The position numbers and the translations under genes were made by a program. Below, piece by piece: positions 23,659-32,872 of a stretch of DNA of 35,415 nt. Every line of letters starts with the position of its first letter. Position 1 is the first letter of the stretch. The notes under the pieces were generated by a model, which was not told where the DNA came from, searched no databases, and was given only the letters and a program-made list of their open reading frames with translations. Origin of the DNA: Pirellulales bacterium (lineage in GTDB: Bacteria; Planctomycetota; Planctomycetia; Pirellulales; Thermoguttaceae); the NCBI GenBank assembly GCA_016936015.1, contig JAFGPV010000003.1, forward strand, positions 1-35,415, read 5' to 3'.

Positions 23659-24657
23659 ATGAGAATTGCCTGGTACTTATCGCCGTTGATCCTTATCTTA
23701 TGTTTCCGGGGGGGAGAAGCAGTGGGGCAGGATTTGCTGGCGCCGTTTCCGTTTTCGTCTACCGCACCGACGGGATCGGCGGCGCCGTTGCTCGTTGTTC
23801 CGGAGGTGAAACGCTTGCCGCCGATAGGAGAGAACCTTCCTCCCACGGAATGGGTGGCATCGCCGCCGCCTTCGCAAAGCTTATTTCTCGGATCGTCTCT
23901 TCAACTCACTCCGGAGACGCCGTCGGACGTGTACCAGCCGTCGTCGTTTTCCGACCTCCCCGCCGCATGGCCGTTGGAACCTCCGTTGGAGCTGCAGGAC
24001 GTCAAGCTCTGGGAGGGGAGTCTTTCCATCGGATTCGACGGGGCGGAAGGCAACAACCAGGCCATGAACCTGCGGGTGGGCTTTGACGCCAAACGGAAGA
24101 CCGATTTGCACGTCATCTATTTGAACGCCGATTACAACCGGCGGACCGCCTACAACGTCAACACGGCCAACCGCCTGTATTCGCAGGCCCGCTACGAGCG
24201 GATCATCCAGGAGACCGATTGGGCGATCTTCATCGGGATGACCGGCGAATACGACGAGTTTCAGCCTTGGGATTTCCGCATCACGTCGCACGCCGGTCTG
24301 GCGCGGTGGCTCTATCGGGATGAAGACACGTCCGTCAAAGGCCGGTTCGGCGCCGGTTGTATGCGCGAAATCTACGGACCGCGGAGCAATTACACCGCCC
24401 CGGAAATGATCCTGGGTCTGGAATTCGAACGGAAGCTCACCGAGCGCCAGCGGTTTGTCGGGATGATCGATTATATGCCCGACGTCTCGGATTTCACCGA
24501 ATTCCGGCTCAACAGCCAGGCCGGCTGGGAGGTGCTCCTTGAGGAGGCCCCCAAGCTGACCCTGCGGATTGCGGTGCGGAACCGCTACACCAGCACGCCC
24601 GGTACGGCGCTGCCGAACGATTTGGATTACGCCGCCTTGTTGCTGTGGAGTTTTTAA
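23659..24657 (+). CDS. DUF481-like outer-membrane beta-barrel protein
   Basis: 332 residues. A signal peptide (RIAWYLSPLILILCFRGGEA) is followed by a Pro/Ser-rich stretch (about 30-115), then alternating strands typical of an outer-membrane barrel: LWEGSLSIGFDGAEGNNQAM, DLHVIYLNADYNRR, DWAIFIGMTGEYDEF, GRFGAGCMREIYGP and LEFERKLTERQRFVG. It ends in Phe (ALLLWSF), the usual C-terminal signal for BAM insertion. The LWEGSLSIGF..G opening and the whole strand pattern fit the DUF481 (YdiY-like) family, of unknown function. A TTG directly before the ATG is also a possible start. A REP-like palindrome follows the stop. Confidence 0.78.
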   Translation: MRIAWYLSPLILILCFRGGEAVGQDLLAPFPFSSTAPTGSAAPLLVVPEVKRLPPIGENLPPTEWVASPPPSQSLFLGSSLQLTPETPSDVYQPSSFSDLPAAWPLEPPLELQDVKLWEGSLSIGFDGAEGNNQAMNLRVGFDAKRKTDLHVIYLNADYNRRTAYNVNTANRLYSQARYERIIQETDWAIFIGMTGEYDEFQPWDFRITSHAGLARWLYRDEDTSVKGRFGAGCMREIYGPRSNYTAPEMILGLEFERKLTERQRFVGMIDYMPDVSDFTEFRLNSQAGWEVLLEEAPKLTLRIAVRNRYTSTPGTALPNDLDYAALLLWSF

Positions 24658-24662
24658 ACATC

Positions 24663-24697
24663 CCCTCTCCCTCCGGGAGAGGGCCGGGGTGAGGGCC
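24663..24697. repeat. REP-like dispersed palindrome, copy 4
   Basis: CCCCTCTCCC, TCC, GGGAGAGGGC and a GGGGTGAGGG tail, in the same orientation as copy 1. It begins five bases after the DUF481-like gene stop and could act as its transcription terminator or mRNA 3' stabiliser. Confidence 0.75.
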
Positions 24698-24842
24698 GAT
24701 CGACGAAGGCCGTTGCACGACGCCGGAAAAAACGCCTTGGAGAAAGGGACGCGTTGCCATGAGCCGGGCCGATCCTGGCCGGGCTTGGGGATGAACCGGC
24801 TTGCGGGGCGAGAAAGACCTAGAATCCACTCCAGGCGCAACT

Positions 24843-26942
24843 ATGAGCACGACTTGGATTACTTCCCCGGAAGAAGGATCTTCCCCATTGACGGTGCCGA
24901 TGATGCGAAACGTCTTGGACAGCGACGCGGCGGAAAGAGCGGCTCCCGCGGACGCCGCGTTGTGCGTTTCGGCGAATTCCTTTGCCGACGACGGCCGGGA
25001 GGGCCTGCTCTCGGGCAGCTTTCTGGGGTTGCTGTTGACGCAGTTCCTCGGCGCGCTGAACGACAATCTCTTCCGCTGGCTGGTGGCCTATATCGGGGGG
25101 GATTTGGCGGTCAAGGATCCGGTCTTCCGCTGGTGCATCTCGTGGTTGAATCCGAACATGCCGGCCGAGAAGTACAAGGAACTGGCCGTCACCGCCGGAT
25201 TGGCCATGTTGGTACTGCCTTTTCTGGTGTGGGCCGCGCCGGCGGGATACCTTGCCGACCGTTTCAGCAAGCGGACCGTCATCGTCCTCTGCAAAGTTGC
25301 GGAAGTGGTCCTGATGATCCTCGGCGCCGCGGCCATCCTCTACGGCAACGTGTGGCTGATGTTCCTAATCCTGTTCCTCATGGGCAGCCAGAGCGCCCTG
25401 TTCAGCCCCTCGAAATACGGCTCGATCCCCGAGATCGTCCATGACCGATGTCTGTCCGCGGCCAACGGGCTGGTCGGCCTGACGACGGTGGCGGCGATCG
25501 TCCTGGGGGCGGTCGGAGCGGGCCTGCTGGCCGAATGGACGGCCCCGGCGGGGCAATCCCACTGGGAATTCTGGGCGTCGGCGATCGTCGGCGTGGCCGG
25601 CGTCGGACTCCTGACCAGCCTGATGATCCGCCGGCTGCCCGTGGCCAATCCCCGGCGACGGCTGCCGCTGAATTTCTTCGCCGAAACCTATCGCGACTTC
25701 CGGACGTTGTGCGCCGTCCGCGCCTTGCTGCTGGCCGCCTTGGGCGCCATGCTCTTCTGGTCCCTGGGCGGACTGTGCCAATTGAACATCTTCAGCTTCG
25801 TCCGGAGTCACCTGCACATCACCCAGGAGTCGATCATCGGCATGTTGGTCGGCGTCCTGGTCGTGGGCGTGGGGGCGGGCAGCATCTTCGCCGGGACCGT
25901 CTCCCGCGGAAAGATCCTGCTCGTCCTGGTCCCCCTGGGCATCGCCGGACTGGCCGTCAGCCAGATCCTGCTGTCCTTCATCCCCGCCGCGCCGCCGGAC
26001 GCCCCGTCGGGCTGGACCCCCGGCCTCCTGACCGCCGTCTGCCTGCTCCTTTTGGGTTTTTCCGGCGGGATGTACGACGTCCCCTTGCAGGCCTTCTTGC
26101 AGCACCGGAGTCCCGAGAACGCCCGCGGTTCGATCTTCGCCGCGTCCAACTTCATGACGTTTACCGGGACCCTGGCGGCCTCGGGAATCTACTTTGTGTC
26201 GATCAGCATGCTGGGGTGGTCGCCGAGCACCATGTTTTTGGTTTGCGGCCTGCTGTTGCTCCTGCTGTTGGTCGTTGCCGTGCGGCAATTGCCCTACGAG
26301 TGTACGCGGTTTGCCGCCGTCGCATTGATGAAACTGTTTTACCGGATCCGCGTCGAGGGCCTGGAAAACATTCCCGAGGGCGGGGCGCTGCTGACGCCCA
26401 ACCACGTCAGCTACGCCGACGGATTGCTGGTGGGAGTGAACTCTCCGCGGGACCCAAGGATGCTGGTCTACGCCGGTCATTTCGAGAAGCCGTTTTTCCG
26501 CTGGTTCGGGCGGCTGGCCCGGGTGATTCCCATCAAGCCGGGCAAAAAGTCGATCGTCGAGTCGTTGCGGCAGGCCCGCGCGGCGCTCCAGGCCGGCGAG
26601 CTGGTCTGCGTCTTTCCCGAGGGCGGAATCACCCGCTCCGGCGCGATGCGGGAATTCCAGCCGGGCATCATGCGGATCCTCAAGGGGACCGACGCCCCGG
26701 TCATTCCCGTGTACCTCGACGGGATGTGGGGGAGCGTCTTCAGCTTCGAGGGCGGGAAGGCGCTCTGGAAATTCCCCAAGCAATTCCGCCGTCGGCTGAC
26801 CCTCCGCTTCGGTGCGCCCATCTATCATCCTACCGACGAAAAACAGATCGAACGGGCGGTGCGGGAGTTGGGAAAAGGCGTCGTAAAACCGCCGTCAGCT
26901 TTGTCGAGGACCAATAAGGAAATGGATCGACGCAAGGAATAA
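24843..26942 (+). CDS. LplT-like MFS transporter fused to PlsC-type acyltransferase
   Basis: 699 residues. Residues about 45-485 are a 12-helix MFS domain (LLLTQFLGALNDNLFRWLVA, then APAGYLADRFSKRTVIVLCK), very like the lysophospholipid flippase LplT. Residues about 490-690 are a glycerolipid acyltransferase: HVSYAD (His521-Asp526, HX4D catalytic pair) in TPNHVSYADGLLVG, and FPEGG (591-595) in the glycerol-phosphate-binding motif. In E. coli, LplT imports lysophosphatidylethanolamine and the separate Aas re-acylates it. Here the flippase and acyltransferase are one chain, but the acyl-ACP synthetase part of Aas is absent. The likely job is phospholipid repair from the inner leaflet. The ATG at 24843 gives MSTTWITSPEEGSS; ribosome binding is weak. 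Confidence 0.9.
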   Translation: MSTTWITSPEEGSSPLTVPMMRNVLDSDAAERAAPADAALCVSANSFADDGREGLLSGSFLGLLLTQFLGALNDNLFRWLVAYIGGDLAVKDPVFRWCISWLNPNMPAEKYKELAVTAGLAMLVLPFLVWAAPAGYLADRFSKRTVIVLCKVAEVVLMILGAAAILYGNVWLMFLILFLMGSQSALFSPSKYGSIPEIVHDRCLSAANGLVGLTTVAAIVLGAVGAGLLAEWTAPAGQSHWEFWASAIVGVAGVGLLTSLMIRRLPVANPRRRLPLNFFAETYRDFRTLCAVRALLLAALGAMLFWSLGGLCQLNIFSFVRSHLHITQESIIGMLVGVLVVGVGAGSIFAGTVSRGKILLVLVPLGIAGLAVSQILLSFIPAAPPDAPSGWTPGLLTAVCLLLLGFSGGMYDVPLQAFLQHRSPENARGSIFAASNFMTFTGTLAASGIYFVSISMLGWSPSTMFLVCGLLLLLLLVVAVRQLPYECTRFAAVALMKLFYRIRVEGLENIPEGGALLTPNHVSYADGLLVGVNSPRDPRMLVYAGHFEKPFFRWFGRLARVIPIKPGKKSIVESLRQARAALQAGELVCVFPEGGITRSGAMREFQPGIMRILKGTDAPVIPVYLDGMWGSVFSFEGGKALWKFPKQFRRRLTLRFGAPIYHPTDEKQIERAVRELGKGVVKPPSALSRTNKEMDRRKE

Positions 26943-27100
26943 TTATTGACAGGCGAGAAAACGACCTCTAAGCTTATCTAAAGGGGCAGGCGCGATCCCG
27001 GAAGGAAAAAAGGGACAGCCGGCGTTTGTGCGAAGGACCCGTGGGGCCGTTCCAGAGAATCGGGGCTGTGTCTTTCCCCTTTTTAGCAAGGAACGAAACC

Positions 27101-28006
27101 ATGCCCACCGGAAGAAATTGCGGAGATTCGACCGATCTTTCACGCCGTCACTGGATACAGGGGACGGCGGCCGCGTTGGCCGCGGCGGCTTGGGGGGCGA
27201 AGTCGGCCGGGGCTGAGCAGTCCGATCCGGCGCAGACCGAGAAGGTGGTGGTCAAAGGCCGGATCAAACAAGCAGTCCCCGCGGGATACGGCGGATTCCG
27301 AACCTGGCAGGAATTGGGCCGGCACGCCGCGGCGATGGGGCTGAAAGGCCTCGATTTCCTCGGGCCGGAAGATTTCGCCGAGGCGAAGAAACTCGGCTTG
27401 ATCTGCACCCTGACGCCCAGCCACGGACTTACCGAGGGCCTGGTCAACAAAAAGAATCACGCCGAGTGCATCGCGGCGCTGACGAAGAGTATCGAGGCCA
27501 CGGGGGACGCCGGGTTCCCGAACGTCGTCGATCTCTCGGGCAACCGCTACGGCACGCCCGACGACGTCGGATTGAAGAACTACGTCGAGGGGATCAAGAA
27601 AGTCATCGGCCTGGCGGAGAAGAAGAAGGTCAATATCTGCCTGGAGGTCCTCAACAGCCGGCACGATCATCCCGACTACATGTGCGACACGGTGGAATGG
27701 GGCGTCGAGGCCTGCAAAAATGTCGGCTCGCCGCGGTTGAAAGTCCTCTTCGACATCTATCACATCCAGATCATGCAGGGCGACATCATCGACCGGATCC
27801 GGAAGTTCAAGGAATACATCGGCCATTACCACACGGCGGGCGTGCCCGGCCGGCACGAAATCGGCGACGATCAGGAGTTGAACTACCCGGCCATCATGCG
27901 GGCCATCGTGGAGACAGGTTTCGACGGCTACGTCAGTCATGAGTTCGGCCCGACGCGCGATCCGCTCACGTCGTTGCGCGAGGCGGTGAAGATTTGCGAC
28001 GTGTGA
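27101..28006 (+). CDS. Tat-exported sugar isomerase/epimerase (hydroxypyruvate isomerase-like TIM barrel)
   Basis: 301 residues. A Tat-like signal (SRRHWIQGTAAALAAAAWGA, about 14-33) precedes an AP endonuclease 2-type TIM barrel. The metal-binding residues are visible in the usual order: Glu in NICLEVLNSR, Asp and His in VLFDIYHIQIMQGD, His in IGHYHTAGVPGRHEI, and Glu in VSHEFGPTRD. These segments match hydroxypyruvate isomerase and related 3-keto-sugar epimerases. The start at 27101 has AAGGA eight bases upstream. It is convergent with the alpha-galactosidase gene (28 bases apart), so it is not in that operon, but its role as an exported sugar-converting enzyme suits the neighbours. Confidence 0.9.
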   Translation: MPTGRNCGDSTDLSRRHWIQGTAAALAAAAWGAKSAGAEQSDPAQTEKVVVKGRIKQAVPAGYGGFRTWQELGRHAAAMGLKGLDFLGPEDFAEAKKLGLICTLTPSHGLTEGLVNKKNHAECIAALTKSIEATGDAGFPNVVDLSGNRYGTPDDVGLKNYVEGIKKVIGLAEKKKVNICLEVLNSRHDHPDYMCDTVEWGVEACKNVGSPRLKVLFDIYHIQIMQGDIIDRIRKFKEYIGHYHTAGVPGRHEIGDDQELNYPAIMRAIVETGFDGYVSHEFGPTRDPLTSLREAVKICDV

Positions 28007-28034
28007 AGCACGAAAGTAGGGCGCCTTACCACAG

Positions 28035-30074
28035 TCACCGTTTCCGATATTCGACGACGAGCGAGCCCGGACGCTGCTCCACTCGCAGCGTTAAGGTCTT
28101 CAACTGCGTCCCCCGCAGGCATTGGGGCGGAGAGGGATCGTAATGGTACGCCTGGGTGACGTCGTACTCGGCCGCCGGATCGATCTCATGGAGCGCGGCG
28201 GAGAAAGCGGCATCCTGCGTTTCTGGGCGACGGAAGGCAATCAACATGCCGTCCTGTTTCTCCGGCCGGTGATACTGCATCACGCACCAGTCCTTGGGGC
28301 TTGTCGTTATCGGCGAAAGCGGATAAAAGTTACCGTAATAATATTTCCGCAGGCGTTTGCCCTCGGCAAGGGCCTGCCGTAGTTGCTCCCGGGGATAGTC
28401 TTTTGAGCGAATATCCTCGGCAAACGCGATCCCCGCGTTGAATCCGCTGCGGAACAGATACGGCGTCGAACCCATCTGGCCCACGGTGCTGAAGGGCACG
28501 TACCGGTTCAGTCCCGCGCTCATCACCTGGTTTTTCAGAGCGGCTTGCAGGATCGTTTCCGTTTTCAGATCGGTCATATCACAGGTATTGTCGCTTCGCC
28601 AGAGCGGAAGAGACCGGGCCATGGTCTCCAGGTCGATCCGCCGGCCGCCGCTGGCGCAGTTGTCGATGAAAAGCCCGGGATTCGTTCGCCGGATCTCGTC
28701 CCACATCCGGTAGAGACCTTCGATGTAGCGGATCTCGGTCATGCCGACCCGGTCGGGATCCTTCGAGTCGAGGAACTGCCAGTAAGGGAGGGGATCGAGA
28801 TTATAGTCGATTCGCAGACAAGAGACCTTGTAGGCTTTGACGGCCGCGTTGAGATAGTCGGTCATGTACTTGCGGGCCTCGGGATTTCCGAGGTCAAGCA
28901 GTCCGCTGCCGTCTCCGGCGGGTGACAGGACCCATTCCGGGTGCTCCTTGGCAATCAGGGTTCCCGGGGCCACGCGCTCCGGCTCAAACCATAAGAGGAA
29001 TTTCAAACCCTCTTTCTCGACGGCGTCGCCGATGGCTTTCAGGCCGTGGGGAAAACGGTCCTTCGGCTCGACCCGCTCGATGGGAAAACCGTAATTGCCC
29101 ATGCTCGCCGGAAAGCCGTTTGGGCCGGTCCAGTACGCGTCGAGCCAGAAGGTGTCGAAACCCAGGCCCTTAGTCGATTCCAGGTGTGCCAAGACGTTCT
29201 GTTCGTTCGTGTTGTTCAACTCGTAGAAGGAGGTGCTCATCTGGGCAATCGGCGGCAGCACCAGCTTGCCGTCAATTCGTACCAGGATATGGGCGAACAT
29301 CATTTTTCGGAACAGGTTGTACGCTTCCCAGGGATCATTGCCGGACCAGTAGAGTTGGAGGATCCGCGGAGTGCGGACCGTCTCTCCGGGGCGGAGCTTC
29401 AGATGCATCCGCTCCATTCCCGCCCGGACTCGCAGTTTTCCGTCCTCGCGGCGCTCCACGGAGGCCGCCCATTGGCCGGACCAGCCGAGGGCGGTAATTA
29501 CACCACCGCCGTCCCAATGGAGATTGAAAAACGGGCAGATACTCGACGATCTGCCGCCGGTGGTGACCATCTCGATCCGCCGGCCGGGCGGCAGCGGTTG
29601 GTCGAACGGGAGCCAATCGTCTGCGGCGCACACGCTGCCATGGAGACGATGGAGAACCACGGGCGCTTCCGGCTTGGTGGAGGAGACGACGACATCCAGG
29701 GCCTTGACCTGTTCTAAAACCGGAGTATCCTTCGCTCCCCGATTTGAGAAAAAAAGCGTCCAGTCGACACTTGGCACGTCGGTGTAAATGGTCAACTCTG
29801 CCCGAACTTGCAATCCCGTGTCCGGATCGTTCCAGGTGATCGTGCGACGGGTTTCCGTCGCGTCGATAATCGGTTCTTGGACCGTGCGTTTCCAGCTTCC
29901 AATCAACTTGGAAGCATTTCGGCCGCGGTAGACAAAGGAAAATGGCAACTCCTCGGAAGCCTCCCAACGACGAAGCAAGGCGGCTTCGGGGGCTGGTTCC
30001 CCCGAGGCGTTCGCCGTCACGAAATCCAGTGCAAGAATGATCGCACCCAGCAGAAGGCATGCTTTATAAATCAT
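28035..30074 (-). CDS. Exported alpha-galactosidase, GH36-type
   Basis: 679 residues. An N-terminal signal peptide (MIYKACLLLGAIILALDFVT) is followed by an N-terminal beta domain (to about 280) and a (beta/alpha)8 barrel. GH36 hallmarks: FDTFWLDAYW, GLKFLLWFEPERVAPGT, LRIDYN with Asp423 as nucleophile, NCASGGRRIDLETM, and WRSDN with Asp495 as acid/base. A C-terminal beta domain completes the usual order. Family enzymes hydrolyse terminal alpha-galactose (raffinose-type sugars, galactomannan side chains) with retention. The gene starts five bases after the oxidoreductase gene ends, the last of a probable four-gene operon. The nucleophile context RIDYN rather than KWDMN suggests a diverged subfamily, so the sugar could differ. 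Confidence 0.9.
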   Translation of the reverse strand: MIYKACLLLGAIILALDFVTANASGEPAPEAALLRRWEASEELPFSFVYRGRNASKLIGSWKRTVQEPIIDATETRRTITWNDPDTGLQVRAELTIYTDVPSVDWTLFFSNRGAKDTPVLEQVKALDVVVSSTKPEAPVVLHRLHGSVCAADDWLPFDQPLPPGRRIEMVTTGGRSSSICPFFNLHWDGGGVITALGWSGQWAASVERREDGKLRVRAGMERMHLKLRPGETVRTPRILQLYWSGNDPWEAYNLFRKMMFAHILVRIDGKLVLPPIAQMSTSFYELNNTNEQNVLAHLESTKGLGFDTFWLDAYWTGPNGFPASMGNYGFPIERVEPKDRFPHGLKAIGDAVEKEGLKFLLWFEPERVAPGTLIAKEHPEWVLSPAGDGSGLLDLGNPEARKYMTDYLNAAVKAYKVSCLRIDYNLDPLPYWQFLDSKDPDRVGMTEIRYIEGLYRMWDEIRRTNPGLFIDNCASGGRRIDLETMARSLPLWRSDNTCDMTDLKTETILQAALKNQVMSAGLNRYVPFSTVGQMGSTPYLFRSGFNAGIAFAEDIRSKDYPREQLRQALAEGKRLRKYYYGNFYPLSPITTSPKDWCVMQYHRPEKQDGMLIAFRRPETQDAAFSAALHEIDPAAEYDVTQAYHYDPSPPQCLRGTQLKTLTLRVEQRPGSLVVEYRKR

Positions 30075-30079
30075 CGGGT

Positions 30080-31444
30080 TTAATACTCCCGGTCGATGAC
30101 GATGCCCGGCTGGGGGACGGGGTACTTGCCGTCGGGGCCGGCCTGGAGCGGAGCGGGGGAGTCCATCGTCAGTTTATCGACGTCGGGAGCGAACTCGTGC
30201 GGGCAGTTCAGCATCTCCTCAAAGGTGACGACCTGTCCCGTGTGGGCGGACATCCGGCCCATCGAACTGACGAGGCTGGCTTCGGCGCCGCGCCGGGTTT
30301 CGTTGTATGGTTTATCGGTGCGGATGGCGTCGATCAGGTCGTCCCACTCGGAGTGGTAGGGATTGGATTTGGGATCGGGATAGGCCCAAATCAACTCGCG
30401 TTTTTTGAAGTGGTTGCCCTTATAGGTCCGCGTTTTGGCCGGGGGACCGGGATCCAAAATGACGGCCGAGCCTTTGGTGCCGTAGGCGTAGGTGGCCATC
30501 TCGTCGTGGCAGCCGGAGATGGAGCGGCCCTGGAAATAGAGCACCGCGCCGTCGGGATAGGTGTATTCGACGCTGTACACGTCGAAGTTCTGATCGATGC
30601 AGTTGTTGCGGTAATGGCGACCCCCGACGGCCACGGCCTTCAGCGGCCAGGCGTCTTTGAACCACGAGCACTGGTCGATTTGATGGATGTAAAAATCGCT
30701 GTATGCGCCGCCGCTGGCCCAGAGGAAGCCATGGAACTTCTGCACCTGGTAGAGCAGATCGCTCAAGCCGCCGGGATTGGGCCCGATGAAGCCGGCGATC
30801 GGGCCGTGCATGCGGCAGGAGCGGAAGGCCACCAGGTCGCCGATCTCGCCTCGGTCGATCCGCTCCTTAAGGGCCTCCTGCCCGCGGCAGTGACGGTACA
30901 TCAGGCCCACGGCGACCTTGAGATTCTTCTTGTCCGCCTCCTCGCCCAGCGCGATCATTCTCTTGGTCGTCGGCCCATCGACGGTCGTCGGCTTTTCCAT
31001 GAAGACGTGAAGACCTTTCTGGACGGCGTAGGTAAAATGCACCCAACGGAAGGCGGGCGGAGTGGTGAAGATCGCGATGTCGCCCGGCTTCAGACAGTCC
31101 ATGGCCTTTTGATAGGCATCGAAGCCGATGAACTGCCGCTCCGGCGGGACGTCCACCTTCGGGTCGAACATTTTCTTGAGGTTCTCGCAACTATTTTTCA
31201 AGCGAACCGGGAAGACGTCGGCCAGGGCCACTAACTTGATGGGACCGTTTTCCCGAGAGAGGGCGTCAGCCGCGGCCCCGGTCCCCCGGTCACCGCAGCC
31301 GATCAAGGCCAGTTGGAGGGTGTTGTCTTCCGCGGCGTGGACGTATGGCACGACCATGCCCGCCACGGCGGTGGCGGCGGCGATCTTGCCGGTGTTCTTT
31401 AACAAGGTGCGGCGGGAAATGACGGGATTCAGGGGATCGTTCAT
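30080..31444 (-). CDS. Tat-exported Gfo/Idh/MocA-family oxidoreductase 2
   Basis: 454 residues. Tat signal: SRRTLLKNTGKIAAATAVAG (10-29), then VVPYVHAAED. Rossmann motif LALIGCGDRGTGAAAD (45-60), the family EKP motif in HVFMEKPTTVDG (146-156), and a C-terminal alpha/beta domain with GGAYSDFYIHQIDQCSWF. The family binds NAD(P) tightly and oxidises or epimerises sugars and inositols; some exported relatives (GH109) instead hydrolyse glycosides with recycled NAD. I start at the ATG at 31444 because the frame upstream (to 31555) translates a palindrome and the Tat signal begins here. It shares 107 bases with the previous gene end, containing a large hairpin; the galactosidase gene follows five bases on. 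Confidence 0.92.
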   Translation of the reverse strand: MNDPLNPVISRRTLLKNTGKIAAATAVAGMVVPYVHAAEDNTLQLALIGCGDRGTGAAADALSRENGPIKLVALADVFPVRLKNSCENLKKMFDPKVDVPPERQFIGFDAYQKAMDCLKPGDIAIFTTPPAFRWVHFTYAVQKGLHVFMEKPTTVDGPTTKRMIALGEEADKKNLKVAVGLMYRHCRGQEALKERIDRGEIGDLVAFRSCRMHGPIAGFIGPNPGGLSDLLYQVQKFHGFLWASGGAYSDFYIHQIDQCSWFKDAWPLKAVAVGGRHYRNNCIDQNFDVYSVEYTYPDGAVLYFQGRSISGCHDEMATYAYGTKGSAVILDPGPPAKTRTYKGNHFKKRELIWAYPDPKSNPYHSEWDDLIDAIRTDKPYNETRRGAEASLVSSMGRMSAHTGQVVTFEEMLNCPHEFAPDVDKLTMDSPAPLQAGPDGKYPVPQPGIVIDREY

Positions 31445-31468
31445 GGGAGGCCTCGCTCTGACAAAGTC

Positions 31469-31540
31469 GAAGCGGCATCTTGCCGCTTCCGGTAATAGAA
31501 AACGGGTTATTCGGAACTGGAAGCGGCAAGATGCCGCTTC
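31469..31540. repeat. Large inverted repeat between the two oxidoreductase genes
   Basis: GAAGCGGCATCTTGCCGCTTCC (31469-31490, positions given as one arm) and its exact reverse complement (31519-31540) flank a 28-base loop; each arm is itself nearly self-complementary. It may weaken read-through and so lower expression of the downstream genes. Related to the palindrome at 1676-1700. Confidence 0.65.
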
Positions 31541-31551
31541 TACGTTACGGA

Positions 31552-32853
31552 TCATTCCATTTCGTACGGTTTATTAATTCCCGGAACGGGCATGGGATAG
31601 TTGCCGTCCTTGTCGGGTAGCACGGGGGGCGGGGCGTCCCAGGCGTAGGTCTTCGGCATTTCGTCGGGGCCTTTGGCCGCCGCGTCGTCCCATTTTACGC
31701 GTTGGCCGGAATAGGTTGCCATGCGTCCCAGGACGCCGGTGAAGCTGCCGATCGCGGCGTGCCAGCCGTCGTTGAGCGGCTTGTGGTTGCGGATGGCGTC
31801 GACCAGGTCGATGTGCTCTTGCTTGTACGGCGCGCCGGCGTAAGCATTGCGGGGCGAATGCCAGGTTTTTTTCGTGCCGTGGACGTGTTCGGAGACGTTC
31901 TGGCAGGTGTTATCCTGTTGGCGGCATTGGCTGAAGAGCTTGGTGCCATCGGCGTAGGTGAACTCCACGGTGTGATTATCGAAAATTTGTCCCATGCCGC
32001 GGTTGTCGCGGCAGCAGCAACTGCCCATGCCGACGGCTTCCACGGGATGGCAGTTTTTCACGTCCGGGATCTTGCCTTGCATGGCCCAGTTGCAGATGTC
32101 GAGATTGTGGACGTGCTGTTCGACGATGTGGTCGCCGCAGGTCCAGACGAAGTGATACCAGTTATGGACCTGGTATTGCATTTCGGTCCACCTTGGATCA
32201 CGGGGAACGGTCCAGATCCCCCAACCGTTCCAGTAGGCCCGCATGAAAAGGATCTCGCCCAGTTTGCCGTCGTGGATTTTCGGCATGTCGCGGACGTAAT
32301 GGGGCTGGTGGCGGCGTTGCAGCCCGACGACGACCTTCAAGCCTTTCTCGTCGGCCTTCCGGTTCGTTTCCAGCAGCCAGCGGTAGCCCGGGGCGTCGGT
32401 GCAGCAGGGCTTTTCCATGAAGACGTGCTTGCCCGCCTCGACAGCGGCCGCGTATTGGAGGGGCCGGAACCCGGGCGGCGTGACCAGCAACACCAGATCG
32501 ACGCCGCTGTGGATGGCCTTTTGATAGGCGTCCAGTCCCGCGAAGATGCGCTCCTCGGGCAGATCGATTTTATCGGGGTAGGTCTTCCGCAGATCATCGA
32601 GGGCGTCCTTGGCCCGGTCCTCGAAGGCGTCGGCCAGCGCGACGATTTTCACGCCCGGGCAGGAATCCAGGATGTCGTGTGCGGCGCCTTTGCCGCGGCT
32701 GCCGCAGCCGATCAAGGCGACTTTCAACAGGTCGCTGCCGGCCGCATGGGCGGTCCGTGCAAAGTTCAATCCGCCGGCCAGCGCCGCGCCGGCCGCCAGG
32801 GCGGACGAGGTTTTCAGGAATTCGCGGCGGGTGGAATTCTCGGGAGAAGTCAT
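31552..32853 (-). CDS. Tat-exported Gfo/Idh/MocA-family oxidoreductase 1
   Basis: 433 residues. Tat signal: STRREFLKTSSALAAGAALA (7-26). Rossmann motif VALIGCGSRGKGAAHD (45-60), HVFMEKPCCTDAPGY (143-157) with the conserved Lys, and GDHIVEQHVHNLDICNWAM, the catalytic His region of this exported branch. Homologues are numerous in Planctomycetes and are thought to work on sugars outside the cytoplasm; the substrate is unknown. NAD(P) would be inserted before Tat export. It begins 19 bases after the SUMF1 lipoprotein gene and is followed by its paralogue, with which it shares overall layout but modest identity, so the pair may have complementary roles (for instance oxidising and re-reducing). Confidence 0.92.
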   Translation of the reverse strand: MTSPENSTRREFLKTSSALAAGAALAGGLNFARTAHAAGSDLLKVALIGCGSRGKGAAHDILDSCPGVKIVALADAFEDRAKDALDDLRKTYPDKIDLPEERIFAGLDAYQKAIHSGVDLVLLVTPPGFRPLQYAAAVEAGKHVFMEKPCCTDAPGYRWLLETNRKADEKGLKVVVGLQRRHQPHYVRDMPKIHDGKLGEILFMRAYWNGWGIWTVPRDPRWTEMQYQVHNWYHFVWTCGDHIVEQHVHNLDICNWAMQGKIPDVKNCHPVEAVGMGSCCCRDNRGMGQIFDNHTVEFTYADGTKLFSQCRQQDNTCQNVSEHVHGTKKTWHSPRNAYAGAPYKQEHIDLVDAIRNHKPLNDGWHAAIGSFTGVLGRMATYSGQRVKWDDAAAKGPDEMPKTYAWDAPPPVLPDKDGNYPMPVPGINKPYEME

Positions 32854-32872
32854 GCTCGACTCCTTAGGGTTT

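Noticed and set aside
25365-26828. Long open frames antisense to and out of frame with the MFS/PlsC fusion
   Set aside because: GC-rich third-position effects; only the fusion frame shows motifs and membrane helices.
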